Positions 41,462-49,479 of a stretch of DNA of 64,000 nt are shown one piece after another (the stretch's first letter is position 1; every line of letters starts with the position of its first letter). A model generated the notes under the pieces. That model saw nothing but the letters and a program-made list of their open reading frames with translations, made no database searches and was not told the DNA's origin. The position numbers were made by a program, and so were the translations under genes. The stretch is from the NCBI RefSeq assembly GCF_001583415.1, contig NZ_CP014475.1:3100001-3164000 (forward strand). Reading direction: 5' to 3'. Source of the stretch: Mycolicibacterium phlei. Lineage in GTDB: Bacteria; Actinomycetota; Actinomycetes; Mycobacteriales; Mycobacteriaceae.

Positions 41462-43378
41462 TCAGTCGGGTACGTGCCCGCTGACCTCGGGTTCGTCGAC
41501 CGCGGTGCCCTGGGCGGCGATCCACCCGGTGATCTGGCGGGCCACGGTGCGGTCGGTCAGCCCCACCTCGGCGAGCACCTCACCCCGCGACGCGTGCGCG
41601 AAGAACTCCTGCGGCAGCCCGAGATCACGGCACGGCACGTCGATCTCCTTGTGCCGCAGCGCCGCCGACACCGACGAGCCGATGCCGCCGTGAACGCCGT
41701 TGTCCTCCAGGGTGACCACCAGCTTGTGGCGGCGGGCGAATTCGGCGACCGCGTCGGGCACCGGCAGCACCCAGCGCGGGTCGACCACGGTCACCCCGAT
41801 GCCCTGGTTGCGCAGCAGTTCGGCCACCGACAGCGCCATAGTCGCGAAGGGGCCGACCGCGACCAACAGCACGTCCTCGGACAGGCCGTCGGCGGGTACC
41901 GCGAGCACGTCGACGCCATCTCGGCGCTCGATCGCCGGGATGTCCTCGCCGACATCACCTTTCGGGAATCGGATGGCGGTGGGCCCGTCGTTGACCTCGA
42001 GCGCCTCACCGAGTTCCTCACGCAGCCGGGCGCCGTCGCGCGGTGCGGCCACCCGCATGCCGGGCACGATGTTGAGCATCGACAGATCCCACATGCCGTT
42101 GTGGCTGGCGCCGTCCGGTCCGGTGACACCAGAGCGGTCCAGCACCATCGTGACCGGCAGCTTGTGCAGCGCGACGTCCATCATCACCTGGTCGAACGCC
42201 CGGTTCAAAAACGTCGAGTAGATCGCGACGACCGGGTGCATCCCGCCCATCGCCAGACCGGCCGCCGAGGTCATCGCGTGTTGTTCGGCGATCCCGACGT
42301 CGAAGAACCGGTCGGGGTACTTCTCCCGGAACGCGCTCAGACCGGTCGGGCCGGGCATCGCGGCGGTGATCGCCACCACGTCGCGACGCTTGGCCGCCAA
42401 CGAGATCAGTTCCTCGGAGAACACCGACGTCCAGCCCAGGCCGGGCTCGGAGGTCGGCAGCCCGGTCTCGGGGTCGATGACGCCGCAGGCGTGCATCTGG
42501 TCGGCCTCGTCGTTCTCGGCCGGCGCGTAGCCCATGCCCTTGCGGGTGACCACATGCACGATCACCGGCATGTTGAAGCCGCGCGCGTGCCGCAGCGCGG
42601 ACTCCACGGCGTGCTCGTCGTGACCGTCGATCGGCCCGACGTACTTGAGGCCGAGGTCGGTGAACATCACCTGCGGCGACAGGGCGTCCTTGATACCGGC
42701 CTTGATCGAGTGCATGCACTGGTAGCAGAACTCGCCGATGACGGGCACCGAGCGCACCGCCTTGCGGCCCTCCTCCAGGACCCGCTCGTAGCCCGGCTGC
42801 AGCCGCAGACCGGCCAGGTGTTCGGCGAACCCGCCGATGGTCGGGGCGTAGCTGCGGCCGTTGTCGTTGACGACGATGACGACCGGGCGCCGCGACGCGG
42901 CGATGTTGTTGAGCGCCTCCCAGCACATGCCGCCGGTCAGCGCGCCGTCGCCGACGACGGCGACCACGTGGCGGTTGCGGTAGCCGGACAGCTCGAACGC
43001 CTTGGCCAGGCCGTCGGCGTAGGACAGCGCCGCGCTGGCGTGGCTGGACTCGACCCAGTCGTGTTCGCTCTCTTCGCGCGACGGATAGCCCGACAGGCCG
43101 TCTTTCTTACGCAGCGTGTCGAACTCGGGCGCACGGCCGGTCAGGATCTTGTGCACGTAAGCCTGATGGCCGGTGTCGAAGATGATCGGGTCGTGCGGCG
43201 AGTCGAACACCCGGTGCAGAGCCAGGGTGAGTTCGACCACACCGAGGTTCGGGCCGAGATGCCCGCCGGTTGCAGCGACCTTGTGGATCAGGAACTCACG
43301 GATCTCACCAGCCAGCTGATCCAGCTGGGACTGTGTCAGGTGCTGCAGATCAGCGGGCCCGCGGATCTGTTCAAGCAT
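41462..43378 (-). CDS. dxs: 1-deoxy-D-xylulose-5-phosphate synthase
   Basis: Thiamine-diphosphate enzyme joining pyruvate and glyceraldehyde 3-phosphate, the entry to the MEP isoprenoid pathway. The 638-residue protein shows the ThDP motif [18 protein letters not shown] (about 148-165), the catalytic N-terminal [16 protein letters not shown] and [12 protein letters not shown], the second-domain [11 protein letters not shown] (about 360-370), and a transketolase C-terminal domain. Equivalent to dxs1 (Rv2682c). Confidence 0.97.
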   Translation of the reverse strand: MLEQIRGPADLQHLTQSQLDQLAGEIREFLIHKVAATGGHLGPNLGVVELTLALHRVFDSPHDPIIFDTGHQAYVHKILTGRAPEFDTLRKKDGLSGYPSREESEHDWVESSHASAALSYADGLAKAFELSGYRNRHVVAVVGDGALTGGMCWEALNNIAASRRPVVIVVNDNGRSYAPTIGGFAEHLAGLRLQPGYERVLEEGRKAVRSVPVIGEFCYQCMHSIKAGIKDALSPQVMFTDLGLKYVGPIDGHDEHAVESALRHARGFNMPVIVHVVTRKGMGYAPAENDEADQMHACGVIDPETGLPTSEPGLGWTSVFSEELISLAAKRRDVVAITAAMPGPTGLSAFREKYPDRFFDVGIAEQHAMTSAAGLAMGGMHPVVAIYSTFLNRAFDQVMMDVALHKLPVTMVLDRSGVTGPDGASHNGMWDLSMLNIVPGMRVAAPRDGARLREELGEALEVNDGPTAIRFPKGDVGEDIPAIERRDGVDVLAVPADGLSEDVLLVAVGPFATMALSVAELLRNQGIGVTVVDPRWVLPVPDAVAEFARRHKLVVTLEDNGVHGGIGSSVSAALRHKEIDVPCRDLGLPQEFFAHASRGEVLAEVGLTDRTVARQITGWIAAQGTAVDEPEVSGHVPD

Positions 43379-43406
43379 TCCGTCAGTCTACGCACGCCCG
43401 TCGTGG

Positions 43407-44735
43407 TCAGTCCTGACGAGTCTGGTAGACGTCGGGCACACCGTCGTGGTCCACGTCGACCGTCTCTTCCTCCCAAACCGCCCGGTAGTGGCGGTTTCTG
43501 GCCCGCAACAGGATCGACGCCAGGGCCGCCGAACACAGCGATCCCATCAACACGCCGATCTTGACGAAATCGTCACGTTCCGAGCCCAGACCGTAGGCGA
43601 GATCCCCGATCAGCAGCGACACCGTGAACCCGATGCCGGCCAGCATCGCGATGCCGGTCACATCGATCCAGCGGACCGCGGGATCCAGGTCGGCGCGGGT
43701 GACCGACGCCAGGATGCGGGTGGTCAGGAAGATGCCGGCGGGTTTGCCGATGAGCAGGCCCAGGATGATGCCGAGCGCGATCGGGTCGCCGACGGCCTGG
43801 GTGAGGCCGCTCACACCGCCGATGGCGACGCCGGCGGCGAAGAACGCGAACACCGGGATCGCCACCCCTGCCGACAGCGGCCGGATCCGGTGTTCGAAGT
43901 GCTCGGCCAGGCCGGGTCCGGCGTCGGGTCCGCCCGCGGCCTCGGAGCGGTGCACGGGCACCGTGAAGCCGAGCAGCACCCCGGCCACCGTGGCGTGTAC
44001 GCCGGATTCGTGCATGAACATCCAGGTGCACACCGCCAGCGGGATCAGCAGCCACCAGTGCCGGATGCGGCGCTGCACACAGAGGGCGAACAGCGCCAGC
44101 GGGACGAGCATGGCCAGCAGCGCGGTGACGTTGATCGTCTCGGTGTAGAAGAACGCGATCACCGCGACCGCGAGCAGGTCGTCGACCACAGCGAGGGTGA
44201 GCAGGAAGATCCGCAGCGCCGACGGCAGGTGCGTGGAGATCACGGCGAGCACCGCCACCGCGAACGCGATGTCGGTCGCGGTCGGGATCGCCCACCCGCG
44301 CAGGGCGCCGTCGCCGACGTGCGCGGTGGTGGCGACGAAGATCAGTGCCGGTGCGATCATGCCGCCGACGGCCGCGGCGATCGGCAGCACGGCCCGGGCG
44401 GGATCGCGCAGGTCACCGGCGACGAACTCGCGTTTGAGTTCCAGGCCGACGACGAAGAAGAACACCGCCAGCAGCCCGTCGGCGGCCCAGGCGCCGATGG
44501 TGAGGTTGAGGTGCAGGCCGAACGGATCGCCGCCGACCTCGTAGTCCCGCAGCGCGAAGTAACTCTCCGACCACGGGGAGTTGGCCCAGATGAGCGCGAC
44601 GGCCGCGGCCACCAGCAGTACGCCGCCGCCCACGGTCTCCTTGCGCAGGACCTCGGCGATGCGGCTGGCCTCGGACCACGACCCGCGGGAGAACAGGGCG
44701 CGTGGCCTGAATCGGGGTGTTGGCTTCGCGGTCAC
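43407..44735 (-). CDS. nhaA: Na+/H+ antiporter NhaA
   Basis: A 442-residue inner-membrane antiporter exchanging sodium for protons. About 12 helices are visible. Family hallmarks are present: [35 protein letters not shown], and the ion-site aspartates in [19 protein letters not shown]. The protein ends with [14 protein letters not shown], an Asp-rich stretch that looks like a calcium-binding loop and is not a standard NhaA feature. The GTG at 44735 has GGAG 5 nt upstream. The gene seems absent from M. tuberculosis as I recall. Confidence 0.93.
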   Translation of the reverse strand: MTAKPTPRFRPRALFSRGSWSEASRIAEVLRKETVGGGVLLVAAAVALIWANSPWSESYFALRDYEVGGDPFGLHLNLTIGAWAADGLLAVFFFVVGLELKREFVAGDLRDPARAVLPIAAAVGGMIAPALIFVATTAHVGDGALRGWAIPTATDIAFAVAVLAVISTHLPSALRIFLLTLAVVDDLLAVAVIAFFYTETINVTALLAMLVPLALFALCVQRRIRHWWLLIPLAVCTWMFMHESGVHATVAGVLLGFTVPVHRSEAAGGPDAGPGLAEHFEHRIRPLSAGVAIPVFAFFAAGVAIGGVSGLTQAVGDPIALGIILGLLIGKPAGIFLTTRILASVTRADLDPAVRWIDVTGIAMLAGIGFTVSLLIGDLAYGLGSERDDFVKIGVLMGSLCSAALASILLRARNRHYRAVWEEETVDVDHDGVPDVYQTRQD

Positions 44736-44756
44736 AGGAGCTCCACCTTCGGCAAC

Positions 44757-44787
44757 GTCAATAAATAAGGCACGGTCAACGAATAAG
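44757..44787. promoter_or_regulatory. Tandem 13-bp repeats upstream of nhaA
   Basis: GTCAATAAATAAG (44757-44769) and GTCAACGAATAAG (44775-44787) are direct repeats with two mismatches, 18 bp apart, about 20-50 bp before the nhaA start. On the minus strand they read CTTATTYRTTGAC. They may bind an activator or form part of the promoter. Confidence 0.4.
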
Positions 44788-44789
44788 CG

Positions 44790-44811
44790 CCGACCAGACT
44801 TCCCGGCACAC
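44790..44811. repeat. Direct repeat flanking ABC cassette, left copy
   Basis: CCGACCAGACTTCCCGG, then one mismatch, then ACACC. The same 17 bp plus ACACC occur at 47180-47201 in the same orientation. The two copies bracket the three-gene ABC exporter. Confidence 0.7.
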
Positions 44812-44823
44812 CCTGGCTTAACC

Positions 44824-45579
44824 CTAAGCCACAGTCCGCGACATCGCCGCCCGCAGATACCGACGCAGCAGCACCCCACCGACGGCGAGGTGATAGACGA
44901 CACCGGCGGCCAGATACTGCCACCAGGTGCCCCCGGCGCAGGCCACCCAGAACGCCTTCGCCGCCCAGTACGGCGGCAGCACCCCGAACACCAGGTTCCA
45001 CGCCGAGTCGATGAACCAGGGCAGGCACGGCAACCCCGCGATGAGCATGCCGAGTGCACGCACCATCGCGATGCCCTGAATCTTGTTGCCGGCGACGGAG
45101 ACGATCGCCAGCATCGTCACGATCGCGGACAGGCCCGCGAGCATGCCGATCGGAACCAGTGCGGGCACCAGCCACAGGTCGAGCAGTCCGCTCAGCGACA
45201 GCGTCGCCACCACATAGACGGTCGTCAGCGTCAACACCGTGGCGGCGCGGTAGGCGATGAATCCGCTCACCGGGACCGGCGCCACCCACAGCGCGGTGAA
45301 GGTGCCCGCGTCGACCTCCTCGAGTACCAGGAACGCGGCCAGACCGCCCGTCACGATGATCGCGGTGAGCAACAGGAACGCGGTGAGGATCAGCGGGTAG
45401 TACGGGACCAGGTCGAAGCCGTAGCGCTCGGCCAGCATGCGGGTGAAGACCGGGGTGAGGACACGCACACCCGTCGTCCAGATGACCGGTGCGACCACCA
45501 GCATCACCAACAGCGGGTCGCGATACGTCCCGCGAATGTCGTTGCGCGCGAAGGCGGCGAACGCACGTGCGCTCGCCAT
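44824..45579 (-). CDS. ABC exporter permease (Rv2686c-like)
   Basis: A 251-residue permease with six membrane helices, of the ABC-2 type without conserved catalytic residues. It begins [31 protein letters not shown] and contains [21 protein letters not shown], the typical ABC-2 coupling region. It overlaps the second permease gene in another frame by 76 bp. In M. tuberculosis the three equivalent genes Rv2686c-Rv2688c have been linked with fluoroquinolone efflux. Confidence 0.85.
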   Translation of the reverse strand: MASARAFAAFARNDIRGTYRDPLLVMLVVAPVIWTTGVRVLTPVFTRMLAERYGFDLVPYYPLILTAFLLLTAIIVTGGLAAFLVLEEVDAGTFTALWVAPVPVSGFIAYRAATVLTLTTVYVVATLSLSGLLDLWLVPALVPIGMLAGLSAIVTMLAIVSVAGNKIQGIAMVRALGMLIAGLPCLPWFIDSAWNLVFGVLPPYWAAKAFWVACAGGTWWQYLAAGVVYHLAVGGVLLRRYLRAAMSRTVA

Positions 45580-46280
45580 GTCCGGGCCACCACATGGCGC
45601 ACGAACAGAGCGCGGGCGACCGCCGCCAGCGCCGCCGCGGCGACGAGCGGGTAACCCACCGCGTACACGGTCTGCCAGGGTGCCGGATCGATCTGGCCGA
45701 AGGCGCCGCCCAACAGCAGCAGCGGCCCCAGAGTCGGGATGACGTAGAGCACCGGACTGGTCCAGGCTCCGGACAGGTACAACACCGGCAGCCCGGTCAG
45801 CACGGCCAGCGGGACGGTCCCGGAGATGAACCAGTCGCTGGCGGAGTCGAACGGCAGCGACGTGGCGAACCCGACGAGCAGCATCACCAGCGTGCCGAGA
45901 ACCACACCGGCGACCATCGGCAGCAGACGGTAGTCCGCCCCGTGCGCCACGGTGGCGACCACCACCGCCACGAACACCGAAACAGCAGTCAGGAGTGCGA
46001 CTTTCGCGGCCAGATACTCCCAGAAACGCAGCGGTGAGGTGACCACCGCACCGACTGTCCGCTCCTGCTTCTCGAAGAACACCGACGCGCCGATGAAGAA
46101 GAACCCGATGATCGCGATGTCGCCGAGCAGGATGTAGGGCTCGGCGACGGGCCGCAGCCCGGGCGGCATCGGCAGCAGCACGGCCAGCCAGATCAGGCCG
46201 CTGAAGACCGCGGCGTGCAGGAACTTCTGCCGCACAGCCAGCACCACTTCCAGGCCCATCGCGCTGCGCAGCCGGGTCAC
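45504..46280 (-). CDS. ABC exporter permease (Rv2687c-like)
   Basis: A 258-residue ABC-2-type permease with about six helices; the coupling region is FFIGASVFFEKQERTVGAVVTSPLRFWEYLAAKVA (about 56-90). The GTG at 46280 overlaps the ATPase stop by 4 bp. Its last 25 codons overlap the start of the next permease, a longer overlap than the other junctions in this window, so the true stop arrangement is worth noting, though both frames look coding up to the junction. Confidence 0.85.
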   Translation of the reverse strand: MTRLRSAMGLEVVLAVRQKFLHAAVFSGLIWLAVLLPMPPGLRPVAEPYILLGDIAIIGFFFIGASVFFEKQERTVGAVVTSPLRFWEYLAAKVALLTAVSVFVAVVVATVAHGADYRLLPMVAGVVLGTLVMLLVGFATSLPFDSASDWFISGTVPLAVLTGLPVLYLSGAWTSPVLYVIPTLGPLLLLGGAFGQIDPAPWQTVYAVGYPLVAAAALAAVARALFVRHVVARTWRAHVRSPPSRATTFAGRIATRCW

Positions 46281-47146
46281 GTCAGCCGCCTGCCCGTGGT
46301 CTCGACGAAGACGTCGTCGAGCGTGGCCTCGAGGCTGTGCAGGGTCTCGACGTGGCGGGTGCGCAACACGGTGTGGAAGCCGGGATCGTCGGCCAGGCCG
46401 TCCATCGCGAACTCCTCGGCGCGCAGCGTCCCGCCGGCGTCGCGATACTCCACCCGTACCCGCCGGCGGCTGCGGGCGAGCTTGAGCTCGGTCGGTGTGT
46501 CGAGCGCGACGATGCGCCCGTCGACGACGAATGCGACTCTGTCGCACAGCTCTTCGGCGGTGTGCATGTCGTGGGTGGTCAAGAACACCGTGCGCCCGCG
46601 CGCCTTCAGGTCGAGGATGATGTCCTTGACCCGGCGCGCGTTGACCGGGTCCAGACCCGAGGTCGGCTCGTCGAGGAACAGCAGTTCCGGGTCGTGGAGC
46701 AGAGCGCGGACGAACGTCAGCCGCATCTGCATGCCCTTGGAGTACCGGCCGACGCGCACGGCGGCGGCGTCGGCGAGGCCGACCGCGGCGAGAAGCTCCA
46801 TCGGGTCGCGGGTCGGGCCACCGTACAGCGAGGCGAAGAAGCGCAGGTTCTCCAGCGCGGTGAGCTTCTGGTAGTGGTTCGGCAGCTCGAACGACACCCC
46901 GATGCGTTCGTAGTAGGCCGGTCCCCAGTCCGCGGGCTCACGACCCCACACCAGCAGATCGCCGCCGTGGTCGCGCAGCAGCCCGATCAGCAGCTTCTGG
47001 GTGGTCGACTTGCCCGCCCCGCTGGGGCCGAGGAAGCCGAAGATCTCTCCCCCGCCGACGGTGAAGTCCATGCCGCGGATCGCCGGTTCCGCGGCTCCCG
47101 GGTACGTGAACGTCAGTCCCCGCACGTCGATCACCCCGGGGTTCAT
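46277..47146 (-). CDS. ABC exporter ATPase (Rv2688c-like)
   Basis: A 289-residue ATPase of the DrrA type. Walker A is GFLGPSGAGKST (about 36-47), the signature is a divergent YSKGMQMRL, Walker B is PELLFLDEPTSGLDP, and the H-loop is FLTTHDMHTAEEL. The C-terminus ends DDVFVETTGRRL, typical for drug-exporter ATPases. I start at the ATG at 47146, with GGAAGG 8 nt before; a GTG three codons upstream is the alternative. It is the first gene of the exporter operon. Confidence 0.92.
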   Translation of the reverse strand: MNPGVIDVRGLTFTYPGAAEPAIRGMDFTVGGGEIFGFLGPSGAGKSTTQKLLIGLLRDHGGDLLVWGREPADWGPAYYERIGVSFELPNHYQKLTALENLRFFASLYGGPTRDPMELLAAVGLADAAAVRVGRYSKGMQMRLTFVRALLHDPELLFLDEPTSGLDPVNARRVKDIILDLKARGRTVFLTTHDMHTAEELCDRVAFVVDGRIVALDTPTELKLARSRRRVRVEYRDAGGTLRAEEFAMDGLADDPGFHTVLRTRHVETLHSLEATLDDVFVETTGRRLT

Positions 47147-47179
47147 AGGCGGCACCTTCCGAGTCGTCGGATCAAGCCT

Positions 47180-47201
47180 CCGACCAGACTTCCCGGAACA
47201 C
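47180..47201. repeat. Direct repeat flanking ABC cassette, right copy
   Basis: CCGACCAGACTTCCCGG followed by A and ACACC, matching 44790-44811. It lies 34 bp upstream of the ATPase start codon. Confidence 0.7.
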
Positions 47202-47217
47202 CACCAGTGAATGTAGT

Positions 47218-47234
47218 GAACTTCCCGGGAGTTC
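47218..47234. promoter_or_regulatory. Near-perfect palindrome between ABC operon and SRPBCC gene
   Basis: GAACTTCCCGGGAGTTC is symmetrical except for one pair of positions. Its core ACTTCCCGG also occurs in the flanking direct repeats. It lies 56 bp before the SRPBCC ATG and 72 bp before the divergent ATPase start. Regulatory role inferred. Confidence 0.45.
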
Positions 47235-47289
47235 TGAACAGAAACGAAGGTCTTGAAGCCCCGGCGGCGACGGGTACCGTGAAGCCGTC

Positions 47290-47757
47290 ATGATCATCGA
47301 ACGCACCAGCGTCGTCGACGCCCCCGTGGAGCGGGTGTGGCGGCGCGTCGTCACCGCCGAGGGCGTCAACGACGAGATGCGACCGGTGATGACGATGTCG
47401 TTCCCGCCCGGTGCCCGGGACCTCGACGTCGACAGCCTGCCGGTCGGCACACCGGTCGGGCGCTGCTGGTTGCGCCTGCTGGGGCTGCTGCCCTTCGACT
47501 ACGACCTGCTGACCATCGAGTCGCTGATGCCCGGCCGCGGCTTCCACGAGGAGTCGACGATGCTGAGCATGCGCCGCTGGCGCCATGAGCGCACCCTCGA
47601 ACCCACCGCGGACGGTCGCACCGAGGTGCGCGACCGGGTGATCTTCGAGCCGCGGACCCTGTTGCGTCCGCTCTCGCCGCTGCTCGCCGCCGGCGTCGGG
47701 GCGTTCTTCAGCCACCGGCACCGCCGGTTGGCCCGCCACTTCGGTTCCGGCGGCTAG
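47290..47757 (+). CDS. SRPBCC (START-like) family protein
   Basis: A 155-residue protein with the helix-grip pattern: MIIERTSVVDAPVERVWRRVVTAEGVNDEM at the N-terminus, repeated strands (RCWLRLLGLLPFDYDLLTIESLMPGRGFHEES), and a long C-terminal helix with AFFSHRHRRLARHF. Such proteins bind hydrophobic ligands; the ligand is unknown. Its last 4 bp overlap the convergent neighbour. Confidence 0.8.
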   Translation: MIIERTSVVDAPVERVWRRVVTAEGVNDEMRPVMTMSFPPGARDLDVDSLPVGTPVGRCWLRLLGLLPFDYDLLTIESLMPGRGFHEESTMLSMRRWRHERTLEPTADGRTEVRDRVIFEPRTLLRPLSPLLAAGVGAFFSHRHRRLARHFGSGG

Positions 47758-48233
47758 ACCGCCACCCGCCGGGGCCGGTCCGAGCCGGGCCAGAGGTATT
47801 CGAGATCGTCGGGCACGTCGGGGAAGAACCGCCGGTAGTGCTCCGGGTCCTTACGCACCAGTGACGACTGGTGACTGCGGTGAAACGCCGGATCGCCCAG
47901 CCACGGCGGCAGTTCCCCCGCCGCCTCCAGGTCGTTCTGGCTGCGCGGTTGGCCGATGCCCGTGTGCGCGGTCAGGTCGGCCAGCATCGTGGCCGCGCAG
48001 GTGTCGGCGTGGCCGAGATCCGTCCACTGCGCGCAGATGTCGAGCCCGTAGCGCACCAGCGCCTCCTCGTAGCCGGCCCACATCGCCGCGGCGGGATGGT
48101 GACGCCATCCGTAGCCGGGCACGGTCAGCGCGCGCACCACCTGGATGGTCTCCACCCGCTGCTTGCCCAGGCGCCGGGTGTCCAGCACGCGGGCGGACTC
48201 GTCGAACCGCGGACAGGGTAGGAAGGTCTGCAC
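47754..48233 (-). CDS. MSMEG_6728-like protein, pyrimidine-dimer-glycosylase related
   Basis: A 159-residue protein. The start MQTFLPCPRFDESARVLDTRRLGKQRVETIQVVRAL and the WRHHPAAAMWAGYEEALVRYG block fit a mycobacterial family distantly like T4 endonuclease V, including the early Arg-rich helix; the LVRKDPEHYRRFFP segment follows later. Base-excision activity on UV-damaged DNA is possible, but the catalytic N-terminal Thr of the T4 enzyme is not at residue 2, so I regard the function as open. Confidence 0.7.
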   Translation of the reverse strand: MQTFLPCPRFDESARVLDTRRLGKQRVETIQVVRALTVPGYGWRHHPAAAMWAGYEEALVRYGLDICAQWTDLGHADTCAATMLADLTAHTGIGQPRSQNDLEAAGELPPWLGDPAFHRSHQSSLVRKDPEHYRRFFPDVPDDLEYLWPGSDRPRRVAV

Positions 48234-48270
48234 CTGTGCGGGATACCCGTTTTCCCGCGCCGGCCCCGGG

Positions 48271-49479
48271 TCAGCCCCGGGTCAGCAGGGCGACGCACTC
48301 GACGTGGTGGGTGAGCGGGAACGCGTCGAACACCCGCAACCGCTCGACGGTGTAGCCGTGGCCACGGTAGAGCCCGATGTCGCGCGCGAACGACGCTGCC
48401 TCACAACCGATGTGGACGACCCTCGGCACCCCGGCGGCGGCCAGCAGGTCGATCACCTCACGACCGGCGCCGGTGCGCGGCGGGTCCAGTACCGCGACGT
48501 CGGCGCGGTCGGGCTGGGCGGCCAGCCCGCGGCGCACCGAGTCGGTGACCACCGACACCCAGTCCAGGTCGGCCAGCGCCGCCCGGGCCGCCCGCGACGA
48601 GCCGCGCGACGTGTCGACGGTGACGACACGGCCGGTCTCCCCCACCGCCCGCGCCAGCACCGCGGCGAACACACCCGCGCCGCCGTACAGGTCCCACGCC
48701 GTCTGGCCGGTGTCCAGCTGCGCCCAGTCGGCGACGAGATCGCTGTAGAGGGTGGTCGCATCGCGGTGGGCCTGCCAGAACGCGGTCGCCGGCACCCGCC
48801 ACGTGCGGTCGCAGACGCGCTGCACGGCCTCGTAGTCGCCCTCCACGACCCGGGTGGTCGCCTTGCGGCCTACCCGCGGTCCGGACTGCACGACGTGCCG
48901 GCGGCCGTCGTCGTCGAGGACGACGTGCAGATGCGCGCCCGGCGGCCAGGTCTGCGCGTCGATACCGTCGAGCATCCCGTCGGGCAGCTGCGCGCACCGC
49001 AGGTCGGTGATCAGCTCGGCGCTGTGGAAACGGTGAAACCCCGCCCGCCCGTCGGCCGTGGTGTCCAGCCGCACCCGGGTGCGCCAGCCGGTGGCCCGGC
49101 CGTCGCCGACGGGTTCGGCGGTGGCCTCGGACTCGTCGCACCAGTGGTAACCGCCGAGCCGGGCCAGCTGGTTGGCCACCACGGCGCCCTTGAGGCCGCG
49201 CACCGCCTCGGGGGTGGCGAACGCCATGTCGCAGCAGCCGGCGCCGTCCACCCCGGCGATCGGGCACAGGGAGTCCAGCCGGTCAGCGGAGGGCTCGAGC
49301 ACCTCGACGGTGTCGGCCGTCCAGTAGGAGCCGCGGTCGGAGGTCACCCGGGCACGCACCGTCTCCCCCGGCAGCGCATAGCGCACGAACACCACCCGGC
49401 CCTCGTGGCGGGCCACACAGCTGCCGCCGTTGGCCGGCGGGCCGATGGTCAGCGTGAGCTCAGCGGAATCGCCGCTCAC
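48271..49479 (-). CDS. RNA m5U methyltransferase, TRAM/TrmA-RlmD type (Rv2689c-like)
   Basis: A 402-residue SAM-dependent methyltransferase. An N-terminal TRAM domain (about 3-60) is followed by the iron-sulfur cysteines (CPIAGVDGAGCCDMAFA and a fourth near RCAQLP), a Rossmann fold with WDLYGGAGVFAAVLA, DPPRTGAGREVI, and the catalytic-Cys region VHIGCEAASFARDI. The last differs from the usual SCNPxTxARD text but keeps the Cys. The GTG overlaps the transporter stop by 4 bp. Confidence 0.88.
   Translation of the reverse strand: MSGDSAELTLTIGPPANGGSCVARHEGRVVFVRYALPGETVRARVTSDRGSYWTADTVEVLEPSADRLDSLCPIAGVDGAGCCDMAFATPEAVRGLKGAVVANQLARLGGYHWCDESEATAEPVGDGRATGWRTRVRLDTTADGRAGFHRFHSAELITDLRCAQLPDGMLDGIDAQTWPPGAHLHVVLDDDGRRHVVQSGPRVGRKATTRVVEGDYEAVQRVCDRTWRVPATAFWQAHRDATTLYSDLVADWAQLDTGQTAWDLYGGAGVFAAVLARAVGETGRVVTVDTSRGSSRAARAALADLDWVSVVTDSVRRGLAAQPDRADVAVLDPPRTGAGREVIDLLAAAGVPRVVHIGCEAASFARDIGLYRGHGYTVERLRVFDAFPLTHHVECVALLTRG

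Noticed and set aside
41378..43564. 728-codon plus-strand frame antisense to dxs
   Set aside because: Antisense shadow; dxs has all catalytic motifs on the minus strand.
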